Source: Aphrocallistes beatrix (Eukaryota; Porifera; Hexactinellida; Sceptrulophora; Aphrocallistidae). From it: a stretch of DNA of 64,000 nucleotides. The stretch is taken from contig OY725504.1 of NCBI GenBank assembly GCA_963281255.1, positions 1,364,001 to 1,428,000 of the forward strand, written 5' to 3'. Positions 36,086 to 47,559 of this stretch are shown here, one piece after another. The notes beneath the pieces were generated by a model that searched no databases, was not told the origin of the DNA, and saw only the letters and a list, made by a program, of their open reading frames with translations. A program made the position numbers and the translations under genes. Within the stretch, counting starts at the first letter, position 1. The number at the start of each line of letters is the position of its first letter.

Positions 36086-36888
36086 CGCGAGTGTAACAAG
36101 AGTCTTCAGAGTGGTCGATACAATCGATTTCTTCGTCCATTATGTCTTGTCCTACCACATAGGCTCTTGGATACTCTTTCCTTCGACCTTTAGGCGCATT
36201 GCTATTTCCCTGTTTCCAACAATTCTGTTGGGGGTGCCCCTTCTGTCCACAATTGCCACAAACATTATCAGGACATTTCCGCCAGCCGTGCCCCTTCCTT
36301 CCACATGTAAAACATCTGAACTCGTTTTGACGGCCAGGAGTTCTGGGCCTGTTACTTTTTTCCGATCCCCGCTGATACACTCTCACTGTCCGGATCTGTC
36401 TTTCATCGGTTTCGCTTGTCGTTTCCTCGTCTGACATGGTAATTTCCGCAACCTCTTTGACTGGCATTATCTTCAAAGGTTCAGCTGCTCGCCACCCCAG
36501 GTCCGATGCTACTTCCTTTTCCATAAAAAGTGTCCGTATTTTAACCATAAAGGACTTCCTGCTTCATCTGAAATGTCCCTTCCGGATGTTTGAATCAGGG
36601 GGCAATTGCGAAACCATGTTAACACAGGCGTGTCGCGTGCTGTGTCGACAGGCGGGCTTCCATCCACATCTTTACGAAATAATCGTCGACTTGCTCCCCG
36701 CAACTCCAGTCCATGCGATAATACCGACGCGTTGCCTGATACACGTCAACCGGTGGGTTCAGGTAGTCCTCGAGTACCTTAAACGCTTCGTCCAAGGTGT
36801 CTTTCTTGATCGCTTCCAGGGCCACCACTCTTTCTACCTCCCGCCTGGAAGTCCGACATTTCGCTACAGACAATTCGCTACACGACAT
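36075..36888 (-). pseudogene. gypsy gag with zinc knuckles
   Basis: Two frames (36888-36619 and 36548-36075) cover the C-terminal part of Gag. The first reads LDEAFKVLEDYLNPPVDVYQ and then DYFVKMW, as in gypsy capsids. The second carries two zinc knuckles, CFTCGRKGHGWRKC and CGNCGQKGHPQQNC, the nucleic-acid-binding CX2CX4HX4C motif. The Gag start is missing. Confidence 0.82.
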
Positions 36889-38682
36889 TTCGCTACTAAT
36901 TTGCTAACATCTAATATACTATGAAAACATAACGTTTTTGTGCTGCTAAGACGATAATTAAAAGATCTCAATGCATCAGTTTTGACATATTTAGATGTTT
37001 TGAAGTACGTATACCGTAATTAATAGTATCTGAACAATGGAATGTGAATTCTCATCTCTCTCAAATATTGTAAGATAGCTTCTGACCATGATTTGTAATT
37101 TTGGAAATCTGCTGAAATTTACTGGTTTCTCCTTACTTTAAAGCAGTGGTTCCCAAACTTATTTACTTAGCGACCCACTTTTAGTTGATCAAAAACCTCG
37201 CGACCCCCAAACTTAACGAGGATCATATAATAACTCTTGATCAATTCATGCTAAAAAAAAAAGGGCCAAAAATGTCAGTTTTTTTTGGGAAATCAGGAAT
37301 AAAATCACCGAGTTAGAATATCTCAAAAATATGGTGGTCCTACGTTCATCGCCTAATGATATAGAACAACTCTTGAAATTTTCAAACTTCTATCTCAAAC
37401 CAAATTTGAGAAATAATTCTGTAAAGACGGTCAATTTTGAAATATTAAAGTCCCGAGATATAGAGATTTTAAGTTTAGGTGTTAAGAAGAATGTAAAATG
37501 AGTTATTATAAATGAACAAAAGCATTCACAGACATTTATTCCCATTCATACTGCTGATTTAGGTATATTAGAACCAAATATTTACAAAAAATGGCAAAAG
37601 TACCCTGAAAATCCACAAATTTCCTAGAGGCCCCTAACTCCGAATATTTTGAGATAATTAAAATAAAAATTCATATTCCTGGCACTGCGAAGTATAATCT
37701 ATCAGTTTAGAATGAACAGAAAGCTTCTAAAAAGTATATTAGGAAGTTAGAGCGAAAGTCTACGACTTTTAGTTTCCAAGTTAGGATTTTCGAAAAATGC
37801 TACGTCATCATAGGACAAAAATCTAAAACTTAACATTCCATATGGTGTAGTGCAATTATTATCAAAGAATCATATATGTGCACTCATAAAAAGTATATTA
37901 GGAAGTGAGAACTAAGAATTTGGACTTATATTTACAGAGATAGAGAGATATCTCTTTTTGGACCCTAAATGGGGGGTTTTGCCTGAATCTGCTTGGTCCA
38001 AGGCCAGAACTTTCAAAATAATTATCAAAAGTTCTCCAATTTTCTGTAGACATTATTAACGACAATTGTATTCATTATTTAGCATAATAGCTAAATTTGG
38101 ACACATATTTAATGATTAGATTCGCCATTTTCTAATAGATTCAAAGTTCTCCATAGAATTTGTATTACAATTAAATCAATGATAAGTCGAGAATTATTTA
38201 TTTTTTGACAAAGGAATGTTCGAGGAACCTATATATTTTCACATATATCCTTTTATTTAAGGATATTATATATTATATATCTACAATAGTTTTTAAGATA
38301 TGACATCGGCCTCTTTCGGGACCTTAGAGGGATATTATGCCCGAACTTTAAATATAATAAGCGATATCTCAAGAACAAATGGTCGGATCAGAACAAATTT
38401 TTTTTTTGAAACGATCAGAATTTTATTTCTGACCCAGTGATCGCTAAATATCTGAGATCAAACTTGCGATTTCCCGAGCATTATATAAATGAACTCCTTT
38501 ATAGAGCTATTTTGTTTGGATTTTATTTGCCCATTCTATTAAATCTTTGTGTTATATAATCTCCAAAGGTGCCAAAACAATGTTAAGGTCCATATCATTA
38601 AAAAATATCAAGTAAGTTAAAAACTAATTGGTAAATTCGTTGAAAACCGCCAAAAATTTTCAATTTTTATTAACGCTAAACT

Positions 38683-40525
38683 TTAGGGGGTTATCTCACA
38701 AAAAGTATAAAAAAATACCGTCCAAATAGTGCTATCAAATGGCAGACCGATCAGTAATACAATGAAATTAGCAATCAAAAAATTTTTTTTACGCCAGGCA
38801 AGGTTTTTCGAGGGCGGTATCCTTAACCTATTCCTAGTGGTAGTTTTTAGCTGTAGAAGGGTGGAAAAACTTGATTCGCAAAGGTAAGTTGTCGCGAATG
38901 GTAGAAGTTTTTGCAGCACAATTTTTGTCAATGTGGGATATGAATCTTTCATCAAGCTCCAAAAAGTACTCAATTCTTCTCTTTCAAAGACTTCCTTGGC
39001 AGATCCATCATTAATAAGTTCTATTAATTCATCCTGAGCCCGGTCATTCTTATCAGGTATTGTTTGAGGAGATACAATAAATGGATTTCTGAGTAATTTA
39101 AATTCAATGTCATCCAATTCAGGAAAATAATGGGAAAATTCAGATTCCATAGCTGTAAGATGTTCAATGATAATACCTTTGATGCTCTCGTCTAGCTCGA
39201 TATTTTTCTTCTCGACAAGTACAGATAACCCTTCGAACATACAAATGTTTCCATTTTCAATTTTTCTCTTCCAATTCTGAAGTTTCATTTGGAAAGCATT
39301 TAGTTTTTCATTCAAATCAAAAATGTATTTATTTTTGCCCTGAAGAGAGAGATTTAGACTGTTGATGCGATCAAAAATATCGAAGGTAAGCAAGATGCAC
39401 CTCGCCTTCTCATATGAGATCATTGCCAAAAATTCATGTTTCGCATTTTGGTCAAGGAATACTTTTATCTCCGGAAGCAATATTTGGACTCGTTTAAGAA
39501 CATTCCCCTTTGAAAGCCATCGTACTTGAGTGTGAAAGAGTAGAGTTTGGTGACTAGCGGTCATGTCCTCACATAGCTCTCTGAAAAGACGAGTGTTAAG
39601 TGTACTGGATTTGATAAAGTTTACTATCTTTATTATTGTAGACATTATTTCTAAAAGCTGTGATGGCATAGTTTTATTAGTACTAGCAAGCGCTTGTCTA
39701 TGGATCATGCAGTGTACTCCTGTGACTTCTGGTGATTTGTCTTTGACCAGCTTTTGAAAGCCTGAACGCGAGCCAAGCATAGCTGGTGCTCCATCACTAC
39801 AAACGCCACACAAATCCTTCCATTCGAGTTTATTAACTTTGAAAAGTTGTCGATCAAATCAAAGACATCCTGTGCTCTTGTTGTGGTTTCAAGTTCATGA
39901 CAGAACAAAAACTCTTCCTTAAATTTATAATCGTGAACATAACGGACAAATACCATTAATTGTGAGCATGATGAAATATCTGTAGACTCATCAAGTTGCA
40001 AAGAAAACAACTTAAAAGGAGAAACGAGTAATTGTTTCACAATTTGTTTCAGGATATTATCCGACATATCAGAAATTCTTCGCTCGACGGTGTTATTAGA
40101 AAGAGGGATAGATGATAACTTTTTGGCGAATTCATTTCAATAAGTTGGACCATGTCCTTTGCACAAGGGGGTATGAGGTCCTCTCCAATTGTATGAGGTT
40201 TGTGATTTCTTGCGATTATTAATGAAACATGGTATGAAGCTTCAATACAGGAGAACGACTGTTGGTGATAAGTGCCTGTTGTATCAAGTCTTGATCGCTT
40301 CAACACAGTTTCCATCCTTTTGAAAAATGAAGGATCTTTAGAAGAATGCTCAGGATGGCGAGTTTCGAGATATCTTTTTAATTTACTCGGTTTCATTGAT
40401 TCGGCTGAGAGGGTCTCATTGCATACGACACATTGGGGGGTTTGAATTCCTGAATTTTGAATAAAGGTCAATCCATAGTTAATATAATCTTCTGCGTACT
40501 TCCGCTTTTTTGGAGCCGTTGCCAT
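38683..40525 (-). pseudogene. hAT transposase, ZBED5/SCAND3-like, frameshifted
   Basis: Starts MATAPKKRKYAEDY at 40525. The N-terminal BED-like zinc finger has CVVCNETLSAESMKPSKLKR followed by HLETRHP-like YLETRHP. The next frame (40067-39705) has LFSLQLDESTDISSCSQLMV, the first part of the RNase H-like core. The third (39813-38683) has CGVCSDGAPAMLGSRSGF, CMIHRQAL, VRWLSKGNVLKRV and, near 38870, LLPFATTYLCESSFSTLLQL, the hAT dimerisation region. The order matches ZBED5/GTF2IRD2-type hAT genes. Two frameshifts (near 40060 and 39790) make it inactive, although each frame is long, which suggests modest age. Confidence 0.92.
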
Positions 40526-40538
40526 AATAGTTGATTTA

Positions 40539-41113
40539 CTTAGGGCGGTCAGAAAGTTCTAATCAGTGCTATCATATACTCTTATTGTACCTTATTGGAT
40601 CGATATTGAAGCTTGAATTTACTTCTTAACACATTCACAAGTGATACCAATTTACAGAATCAAAATCTAGAGAAAACTCTTTGTATACCACGTCCTATAT
40701 ATTGTGTCGCTTGAGCCACCGTGTAAAATTATGGCCACAAATCACCCGTTCACCACTCGTCGTTCCCTAAAAAGTAGGCTCCATTATCAGATATTTGAAT
40801 CTGAGAGAGTATCATTCCCATCAACTTCCTAAGATTGATTTGTATTTGAGCATTCGTATCGCTTAGTAATGCCCTTGTAATGTCGTTACTCTTGAGGGAA
40901 GGTCGGGTGGTTTGTGGCCATAATTTTACACGGTGGTTCAAGCGACACAATATATAGGAAGTGGTATACAAAGAGTTTTCTCTAGATTTTGATTTTGTAA
41001 ATTGGTATCACTTGTGAATGTGTTAAGAAGTAAATTCAAGCTTCAATATCAATCTAATAAGGTACAATAAGAGTGTATGATAACACTGATTAGAACTTTC
41101 TGACCGCCCTAAG
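40539..41113. mobile_element. 575-bp foldback element inside the hAT element
   Basis: Ends CTTAGGGCGGTCAGAAAGTT and AACTTTCTGACCGCCCTAAG are perfect inverted repeats, with arms of about 200 bp and TA on both sides (40537-40538, 41114-41115). It lies 13 bases upstream of the transposase start, so it split the hAT promoter region after the hAT insertion. The frame at 40750-40971 spans the arm and has no domain. Confidence 0.88.
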
Positions 41114-41818
41114 TATATTTTAGAAATTTATATATACGTGTATAATTTATATCGCGTAAATTTACTTAAATACCAATAACCTACTAATGATGCAGTTTAT
41201 AACTAGGAAAGATACACTTGCATATTATCCAGTAGAGTTGTTATGACTGAATCCTCAACAATATTTACACATTCAAAAAAATGTTTTGAAATAATTATCA
41301 CCATAAGTCTTCAGACACTGAAAGCAACCATAAACAAACTTGGTTAGACGGAACAAATATATTTGACAACTTGCTAAATAGATCCCTCAATAGTATATGA
41401 ATTTGAGGCCCTCGAAATCCCCTCGAAATTGTTCAGCGACCCCCAGTTTGGGAAACACTGCTTTAAAGTAACATACTTGTATTATGCTACACTAGATTCA
41501 TTTTTATCAATTCTATGCAGGCGTATAATTTTAGTATAAACAATGTTCTTATATAATACACTTCACCTCCGTTCTACACTGTTAGTTTATGAAATTTTGT
41601 TATCATTTCGATGTCAGTGGCTTCATCCCAACAAGTTGGGTACTTCTATCTGAGTTTAGGTTTACTGGTGGGATTGAGGACGTCAAAATTAATATGACAG
41701 GGAACCTTATGTTTCGATAATGTCACCAAAGGAGTTTACATAGCAAGGATTTATGCGAAGAAACAATGTGGATTATGTGCTGCTAAAAAATTATAATACG
41801 GTGCACTTCCGAATACAG

Positions 41819-42922
41819 GTGTAGCAGCCCATAATATACCCCCATTAGAATATACCTGGGCATATTATGGGCTAGGCCAGATTATACCCCCTGGGTATGA
41901 AGTGGGCTAGCTCAGAATATACCCCCATGGGGTGCATTCTGGGCTAGGACAGAATATACCCTGTATAAACGGTCCTGATTATACCCCCAACCCTGATAGG
42001 GACCAGTCAACTCGTCCCTATCAAAGTGTTCAAAACCTGATAAGGAGGGTTTTGGAGGTTTTGAGGAATCCTTGAGACCAGTGGAGTATTTGGGGGTCCT
42101 TTGTGTGTCTTTGGACGAGTTGGTATTTGGGATACACATAGTATGGGATCACCATAGTACAGTAAGCCTTCGATTAGCCGAACAATTTCACTTCTCCAAA
42201 TAGAAATCTTTCAAGTGGCAGACGGATGCTGTTTGTTAACTAAGGGTGTACTGCTACGTATACGGAATTGATAATTTTTACACTTGTACTTGTTATTATA
42301 GTGAAATATAATTGGAGAAACATAGAAATATTTTGTTTCTTTCCAGGGGCAAATCAAGGTTTATTAAAGAGGACGAACTGTGGTATTAAGCTTATTCTTA
42401 GCTAAGACTTGACGATTGCACTTTCTCTTTGAGTGGAGGGTGGAAACCCTGGATATCATGCCACCCCTGGGTCCGTCCCTGCTGTCTATCTATAAATGTC
42501 ATTATAATATTAGGAGTAGCTGCCATCACTCTACTTATCTGAGGCAATTTTCCAATTTATAAGACAGTCTGTAACTCCTCAACAAAATGTTAACATATAT
42601 ACCCCAAACAGGGCCGTCGGAAGCTCAGAATAAGTGGTAAGGCCATTGTCGCTGTGTTAATCAAATGTGGTAAGGCTCATCCTGAGTCATCCACATCATC
42701 GTCCATAGAACTAAGACAGTTTATTAAAAAAGTGGTAAGGCCATGCCCTTACCAGCCGCACCACTTCCTATGGCCATGCCAAAAGATCCACATTCATTTG
42801 ATATTACGAAGACAAGGAGAATATTCTGGGCTAGCCCGCTTCATATCCGGGGTATAATCTAGGCTAGGACAGAATATACCCGGGTATATTCGAGGACGAG
42901 GGTATAATCTGGGTTGTTACAC
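41819..42922. mobile_element. Element with CTAGGACAGAATATACCC units at both ends
   Basis: Ends GTGTAGCAGCCCATAATATA and TATAATCTGGGTTGTTACAC are imperfect inverted repeats. Units such as GGGCTAGGCCAGATTATACC and CTAGGACAGAATATACCC repeat at the left end (41820-41995) and again, several times, at the right end (42830-42920). The middle has no gene: the open frames 41912-42139 and 42654-42857 are mostly repeat. No target duplication was found. Confidence 0.6.
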
Positions 42923-43199
42923 GGGGCCAGTGTAGAATTTTGTGGGAAATCGGGTGACCCATTTGAAAAGTATTATCAGGTGCATAAAGGGGACATAATT
43001 GAAGAATTTCATGGAAAAACGAGACAAAAATTACTCAATAGATGAGTTACAAAATGGGACGGGATAATTGCCCTAGTTACAATTCGAAGACACATTTTAC
43101 TAATAACTAAGTATGTTTAATATATTAAAGTCTAAGTTACACTAATATTAATATGATTAAATACGTAATATAAGAATAAAATATGAACCAAATATAGTA

Positions 43200-44260
43200 T
43201 ACACTAAGCACCACATCTATGCCAGCTGGCCTTCGTCGGTACTGGAGGAGAGAGGATTGGAAAGGAGAGAGATGATCACACTGGCAATGGATCGGAGAGG
43301 AGTTGCAAAACAAGGGAACAAACAAAGGGTAAGGATATAATCAAGGCGAACAATGAGCATCTCCACGGACCAGCAGAACAGGAGGTTGGTTGTCGCGAGA
43401 CTAAGATAGGTATTAAAAAGAAAGCAGAGGAAACCCGGGATAGTTCACACAGCATAGTAGGGGAAAGTCTCCTCACGGTATCTGAGGGTACGGCTGCTAA
43501 GCTGCCTAAGCTGGACAGTTTAAAGCGTACGATACAGCGTCAGAGGGAACGAGTGCTAGCTGTTCCTACCCTTGAGGAACTAAACCTTCCACCTGAGTAC
43601 CAGCAGACAGCGAAGGAAGAGCAATTCCTGCTCTACGACTCTGGTCCCGGAGCCGCAGAGAATTCTCATCTTTGGTACACAGCGTAACCTGGATATGTTG
43701 CATGCATCCCAGTGCTGGCTTGCTGATGGTACCTTTAAGACAGCTCCTAACCTATTTACCCAAGTGTATGTGCTGTATGCACTCCGAGGAGGACCGGAAC
43801 CCCTAAAGGATGGCCATCTGTTACCAAGCCTGTTCATCCTCCTACCTAATAAAACCCAAGCTACCTACACACGGATGTGGCAACAGATCCAGTTACTCTG
43901 TCCTAATGCTCAGCCATCTCGGATGCTTATGGACTTTGAGAAGGCTGCCATTAACAGTTTCCAGCAGTTGTGGCCTGGTACACAGGTGAAGTGCTGCTTC
44001 TTTCACCTCACACAGAATATCTGGCGCAAAGTACAAGCTGAAGGACTGCAAGCTGCTTACAACCAAGATGAGGAACTAGCCCTACGCATACGCCTGTTGC
44101 CAGCACTCGCCTTTGCTTCACCCTTTGATGTACTCGAGGTGTTTGGTGATGTAGTACAGGAACTTCCAATGCATGCCCCAAGTCACTGGTCTAGTTCTAT
44201 ACTTTGAGAAACCTATGTCGGGCGCAAACTCCCTGGTGGTACCTACCAGGATCCCTTGTT
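43200..44260 (+). pseudogene. MULE transposase, left copy, cut by the assembly gap
   Basis: Mutator-like transposase with an N-terminal FLYWCH-type zinc finger. 43200-43350 is a diverged, frame-broken match to the FLYWCH region of the right copy. 43351-43690 encodes the linker (KIGIKKKAEETRDSSHSI and LAVPTLEELNLPPEYQQTAK). A shared one-base frameshift near 43660 precedes 43695-44207, the MULE core: SQCWLADGTFKTAPNLFTQV, LLPNKTQATYTRMW and MLMDFEKAAINSFQQLWPG, including the DG and MxDFE catalytic motifs, then CCFFHLTQNIWRKVQ. The C terminus runs into the gap at 44261. Confidence 0.85.
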
Positions 44261-44460
44261 NNNNNNNNNNNNNNNNNNNNNNNNNNNNNNNNNNNNNNNN
44301 NNNNNNNNNNNNNNNNNNNNNNNNNNNNNNNNNNNNNNNNNNNNNNNNNNNNNNNNNNNNNNNNNNNNNNNNNNNNNNNNNNNNNNNNNNNNNNNNNNNN
44401 NNNNNNNNNNNNNNNNNNNNNNNNNNNNNNNNNNNNNNNNNNNNNNNNNNNNNNNNNNNN
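44261..44460. other. Assembly gap, 200 N
   Basis: Exactly 200 N between two inverted copies of the same sequence. The round number suggests a scaffolding placeholder rather than a measured distance. All reading frames across it are artefacts. Confidence 0.99.
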
Positions 44461-44539
44461 GGGGCAGATTAAATAAAATACTACATATACGCAGTAGAGA
44501 AACTATGTATTCTGTATTATTACTTAATCTGCCTCTAAA

Positions 44540-45958
44540 TTAAAACTGCATTGGTTGTACGAGGTAACCCAAACGCCGTGTCGTAGTGATAGTTCCACAT
44601 CTCATTGGGAACAAGGGATCCTGGTAGGTACCACCAGGAGTTTGCGCCCGACATAGGTTTCTCAAAGTATAGAACTAGACCAGTGGCTTGGGGCATGCAT
44701 TGGAAGCTCCTGTACTACATCACCAAACACCTCGAGTACATCAAAGGGTGAAGCAAAGGCGAGTGGCTGGCAACAGGCGTATGCGTAGAGCTAGTTCCTC
44801 ATCTTGGTTGTAAGCAGCTTGCAGTCCTTCAGCTTGTACTTTGCGCCAGATATTCTGTGTGAGGTGAAAGAAGCAGCACTTCACTGTGTACCAGGCCACA
44901 ACTGCTGGAAACTGTTAATGGCAGCCTTCTCAAAGTCCATAAGCATCCGAGATGGCTGAGCATTAGGACAGAGTAACTGGATCTGTTGCCACATCCGTGT
45001 GTAGGTAGCTTGGGTTTTATTAGGTAGGAGGAGGAACAGGCTAGGTAACAGATGGCCATCTTTTAGGGGTTCCGGTCCTCCTCGGAGTGCATACAGCACA
45101 TACACTTGGGTAAATAGGTTAGGAGCTGTCTTAAAGGTACCATCAGCAAGCCAGCACTGGGATGCATGCAACATATCCAGGTTACGCTGTGTACCAAAGA
45201 TGAGAATTCTCTGCGGCTCCGGGACCAGAGTCGTAGAGCAGGAATTGCTCTTCCTTCGCTGTCTGCTGGTACTCAGGTGGAAGGTTTAGTTCCTCAAGGG
45301 TAGGAACAGCTAGCACTCGTTCCCTCTGACGCTGTATCGTACGCTTTAAACTGTCCAGCTTAGGCAGCTTAGCAGCCGTACCCTCAGATACCGTGAGGAG
45401 ACTTTCCCCTACTATGCTGTGTGAACTATCCCGGGTTTCCTCTGCTTTCCTTTTAATACCTATCTTAGTCTCACGACAACCAACCTCCTGTTCATCTGGT
45501 CCATGGCGATGCTCATTGGCAGGGATTTACTTGCTACTTTTTTTTTACTTACTACTTACAACCTTCGTTTCGAACACTCGTTTCGAACTTATGCTGCACG
45601 ATCAATAATTTCTTCTCCTCACGGCAACTAAATGCGGTCAAAAAATAAGTAGCAAGTAAAAAAAAAGTAGTGAGTGAGTAAAACTAAATCTAAAATGGAG
45701 GAAAAAATAAAGTAGCAAGTAAAGGGTTGGAAAAAGAAAATCCGTACAACTTGTTTTTTGCCAGTTCTGGAATCCCTGCTCATTGGTTCGTCTGACTATC
45801 TCCATACCCTTCGTAAGAACCCTTGCTTTGCAAATTCCTCTCTTTACGCATTGCCAGTGCTTCACATCTCCTACTCTCCTCTGTCGGTCATATAGATAGC
45901 CTCCTCCTCTACAAGATTTGATCAGCCGAAACGGCTGATCAGGAGGGTCTTCTGTCAT
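44540..45958 (-). pseudogene. MULE transposase, right copy, with FLYWCH finger and an inserted element
   Basis: Inverted near-identical copy of 43351-44260. It starts with Met at 45958; the FLYWCH finger has YLYDRQRRVGDVKHWQCVKR, then GICKARV. A 259-bp hAT-like element (45520-45778) splits the codons after RRTNE, where the protein should continue with an HRH motif. The linker and core (44881-45174 frame) match the left copy. This copy runs further towards the C terminus: 44540-44610 encodes NEMWNYHYDTAFGLPRTTNA, typical of MULEs. The same internal frameshift as in the left copy is present, so the damage preceded the duplication. Confidence 0.85.
45520..45778. mobile_element. 259-bp hAT-like miniature element in the MULE gene
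   Basis: Ends CAGGGATT and AATCCCTG, with TTTACTTGCTACTTTTTTTT-type units repeated inward from the left and inverted inside the right half. A perfect 8-bp target duplication CTCATTGG lies at 45512-45519 and 45779-45786. The left MULE copy lacks it, so this copy gained it alone. Confidence 0.9.
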
Positions 45959-46301
45959 TCACTGTCCGAATCGAAAAACAAAATCAGCCAATATGAGTGA
46001 ATAGTTAAATTGGTTAGATTATTTACATGCTCCTATTTATTTCATTGGAATTCAAACAGCTGACAACTTGCTTACAAGAAACCTGTAAGTATCTGCTGAT
46101 TATTTTATTACAATGCAAGTTCTAGAAAGTATTTGACAGGATGAGAATTCTAATTTCAAACTGTGAGAGCTCTTTTGTCATGATTATGCATACTATTCGA
46201 GCTAACATGCGTTTTGGTGCTTTTTTTTAAATTTTAAATTTAATGCTACAATTAAATTAATCTTATGATGTATTTTATTATCTCCATGAAAATTAGCCAA
46301 T

Positions 46302-46321
46302 CAAATTAGTAGCGAAATGTC
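46302..46321. repeat. Possible right terminal repeat, partner of 36884-36903
   Basis: CAAATTAGTAGCGAAATGTC is the perfect reverse complement of 36884-36903. At the left site the CGACATTTCGCTAC unit occurs twice (36855 and 36883). The pair brackets the hAT, the repeat element and both MULE copies and might be the TIRs of the MULE, whose transposase starts 340 bases inside the right end. No target duplication was found. Confidence 0.4.
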
Positions 46322-46421
46322 CGGATTAGGAATAGAAATGAAATTAATGTGAAAGTGAAAACATTTGCTTCTTTTTCCAAAATGATTTCTCTTGTAATAA
46401 TTAAAGGTAAAAACACATTTT

Positions 46422-46561
46422 CATAGGCGTAAGCTCGGGTAGGGTTGGTAGAGCCTGGCCCTACCAATAATTTGTCGAAGACAAGAAAAATTGCCCTACT
46501 AATCCTAAGTCCTACCTAGCCCAAAGGTCCTACCAATCCTCATCCCGAGTCTACGACCCTG
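46422..46561. mobile_element. 140-bp miniature element
   Basis: Ends CATAGGCGTAAGCTCGGG and CCCGAGTCTACGACCCTG are imperfect inverted repeats. CCTACCAAT units and their complement repeat inside. No convincing target duplication. Confidence 0.5.
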
Positions 46562-46845
46562 ATTTTTTCAACAGTAAAAGCATACTCTTTAACCAAAATA
46601 TCCCAGTTGGCAATACAAAAATTTGTTTTTATCACAATGTATGCACTAACGTGACAAAAGTATTTGAACACTTGATTCTTCCCTATACAAATACATAGTA
46701 CTAAATAGGATCTTTTCAGGAAGGGCAATGCGTTCAAATTCGAGAGATACTAAAAGTCTGATTTTAGATTCGAAATCTACACATTTGAATTATTCATAGT
46801 TGAATATATATAATAAATTACTCAACTTATACTACCGGGTGGTCC

Positions 46846-47510
46846 AACATTGAGTTTACTCAAATATTGTCTCCACTATTCAGTCAATTTTATTCTTAAA
46901 GCAATGAGACTCCACTGTTTTAAACATAGTCTCTGTAAATATCATGTCTTGAAATCTCTTTTTGTGGAGGTGCTCGATGTGGCCACTGTTGCGATCCTGG
47001 ACATTTTTGAGTCGTGCGAAATTCCGATTGGCAGACTTCAGACCAGCTTTGCTTATCCCCCTAATTTCTTGCTCAATGTTTGTTTTCAGCTGCTCAAGTG
47101 TTCGGGGCTTGTTCTTGTATATTACCTCTTCAAATAACACCGTAGGAAAAAGTCTGGGAGTAGGGGAGCCACCCGATAGTCATCATCCTCCTGACGACCC
47201 GCTTCTTGAAGTGAATCTTGAGCTAGTTAAGGGAGGCATTGGCGGTATATAGGTTTGGCCCCATCCTGCTGAAACCACATCCTCTTGTATAGCTCTGGGT
47301 ACTGGGTCTGCAGCTCCTGCCGGAACAGCTCTAACACAACGCTGCACCGTCCACTGTTGATTTGTTGTTGTCTTCCCATTTTCCTCGAAGTAGAAAGGGC
47401 CGATGATTCCTCTCTTAGAAAGTGCGACTGTCCCGTCCCGTAAATTAGGCATGCCCGTTAATTTGACTAAGATCACTTGATTGTATTCCAAATTAGCCTC
47501 CATAAATGAA
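46846..47510 (-). pseudogene. IS630/mariner-type transposase fragment
   Basis: Minus-strand frames give RGIIGPFYFEENGKTTTNQQ (47503-47183 frame), then, in a shifted frame, LYKRMWFQQDGA, the second catalytic Asp region, and NKPRTLEQLKTNIEQEIRGI (47140-46880 frame), the standard C-terminal block of these transposases. The N-terminal DNA-binding half and the third catalytic residue region are missing. The right edge GGGTGGTCCAACATT near 46836 could be a terminal repeat. Confidence 0.78.
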
Positions 47511-47559
47511 ATCTAGCACCCTTCTAGCATAGAAATGAGCTCAACTCATTACGCAAAAA

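Larger units (their letters stand above)
32493..36888 (-). mobile_element. Ty3/gypsy retrotransposon, decayed, minus strand
   Basis: Reading leftwards from 36888 come gag, zinc knuckles, aspartic protease, RT, RNase H, then the integrase zinc region and core. RT before integrase identifies Ty3/gypsy. The parts lie in different frames, with several frameshifts. The 5' part (high coordinates) stops where the CGAAATGTC-type repeat begins near 36856. No LTR pair is recognisable. The base composition (about half GC) differs from the AT-rich surroundings. Confidence 0.88.
37144..41460 (-). mobile_element. hAT transposon (ZBED5/SCAND3 type), complete ends
   Basis: Ends CAGTGGTTCCCAAACT and AGTTTGGGAAACACTG are inverted repeats, each with a nearby GCGACCC motif, as usual for this hAT group. 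The 8-bp target duplication CTTTAAAG (37136-37143, 41461-41468) is perfect. The element is 4317 bp, including a later 575-bp insertion at 40539-41113. The transposase gene occupies the right half on the minus strand; 37200-38680 is AT-rich non-coding. Confidence 0.93.

Noticed and set aside
33153-36924. Several plus-strand frames of 62-162 aa
   Set aside because: Antisense to the minus-strand gypsy polyprotein, whose domains are recognisable; its near-even GC makes stop-free antisense frames common.
43276-43476. Minus-strand frame of 66 aa
   Set aside because: Antisense of the left MULE linker; the same sequence appears in mirror at 45393-45608.
44173-44543. Three frames crossing the N run
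   Set aside because: Artefacts of translating N; the real sequence is unknown.
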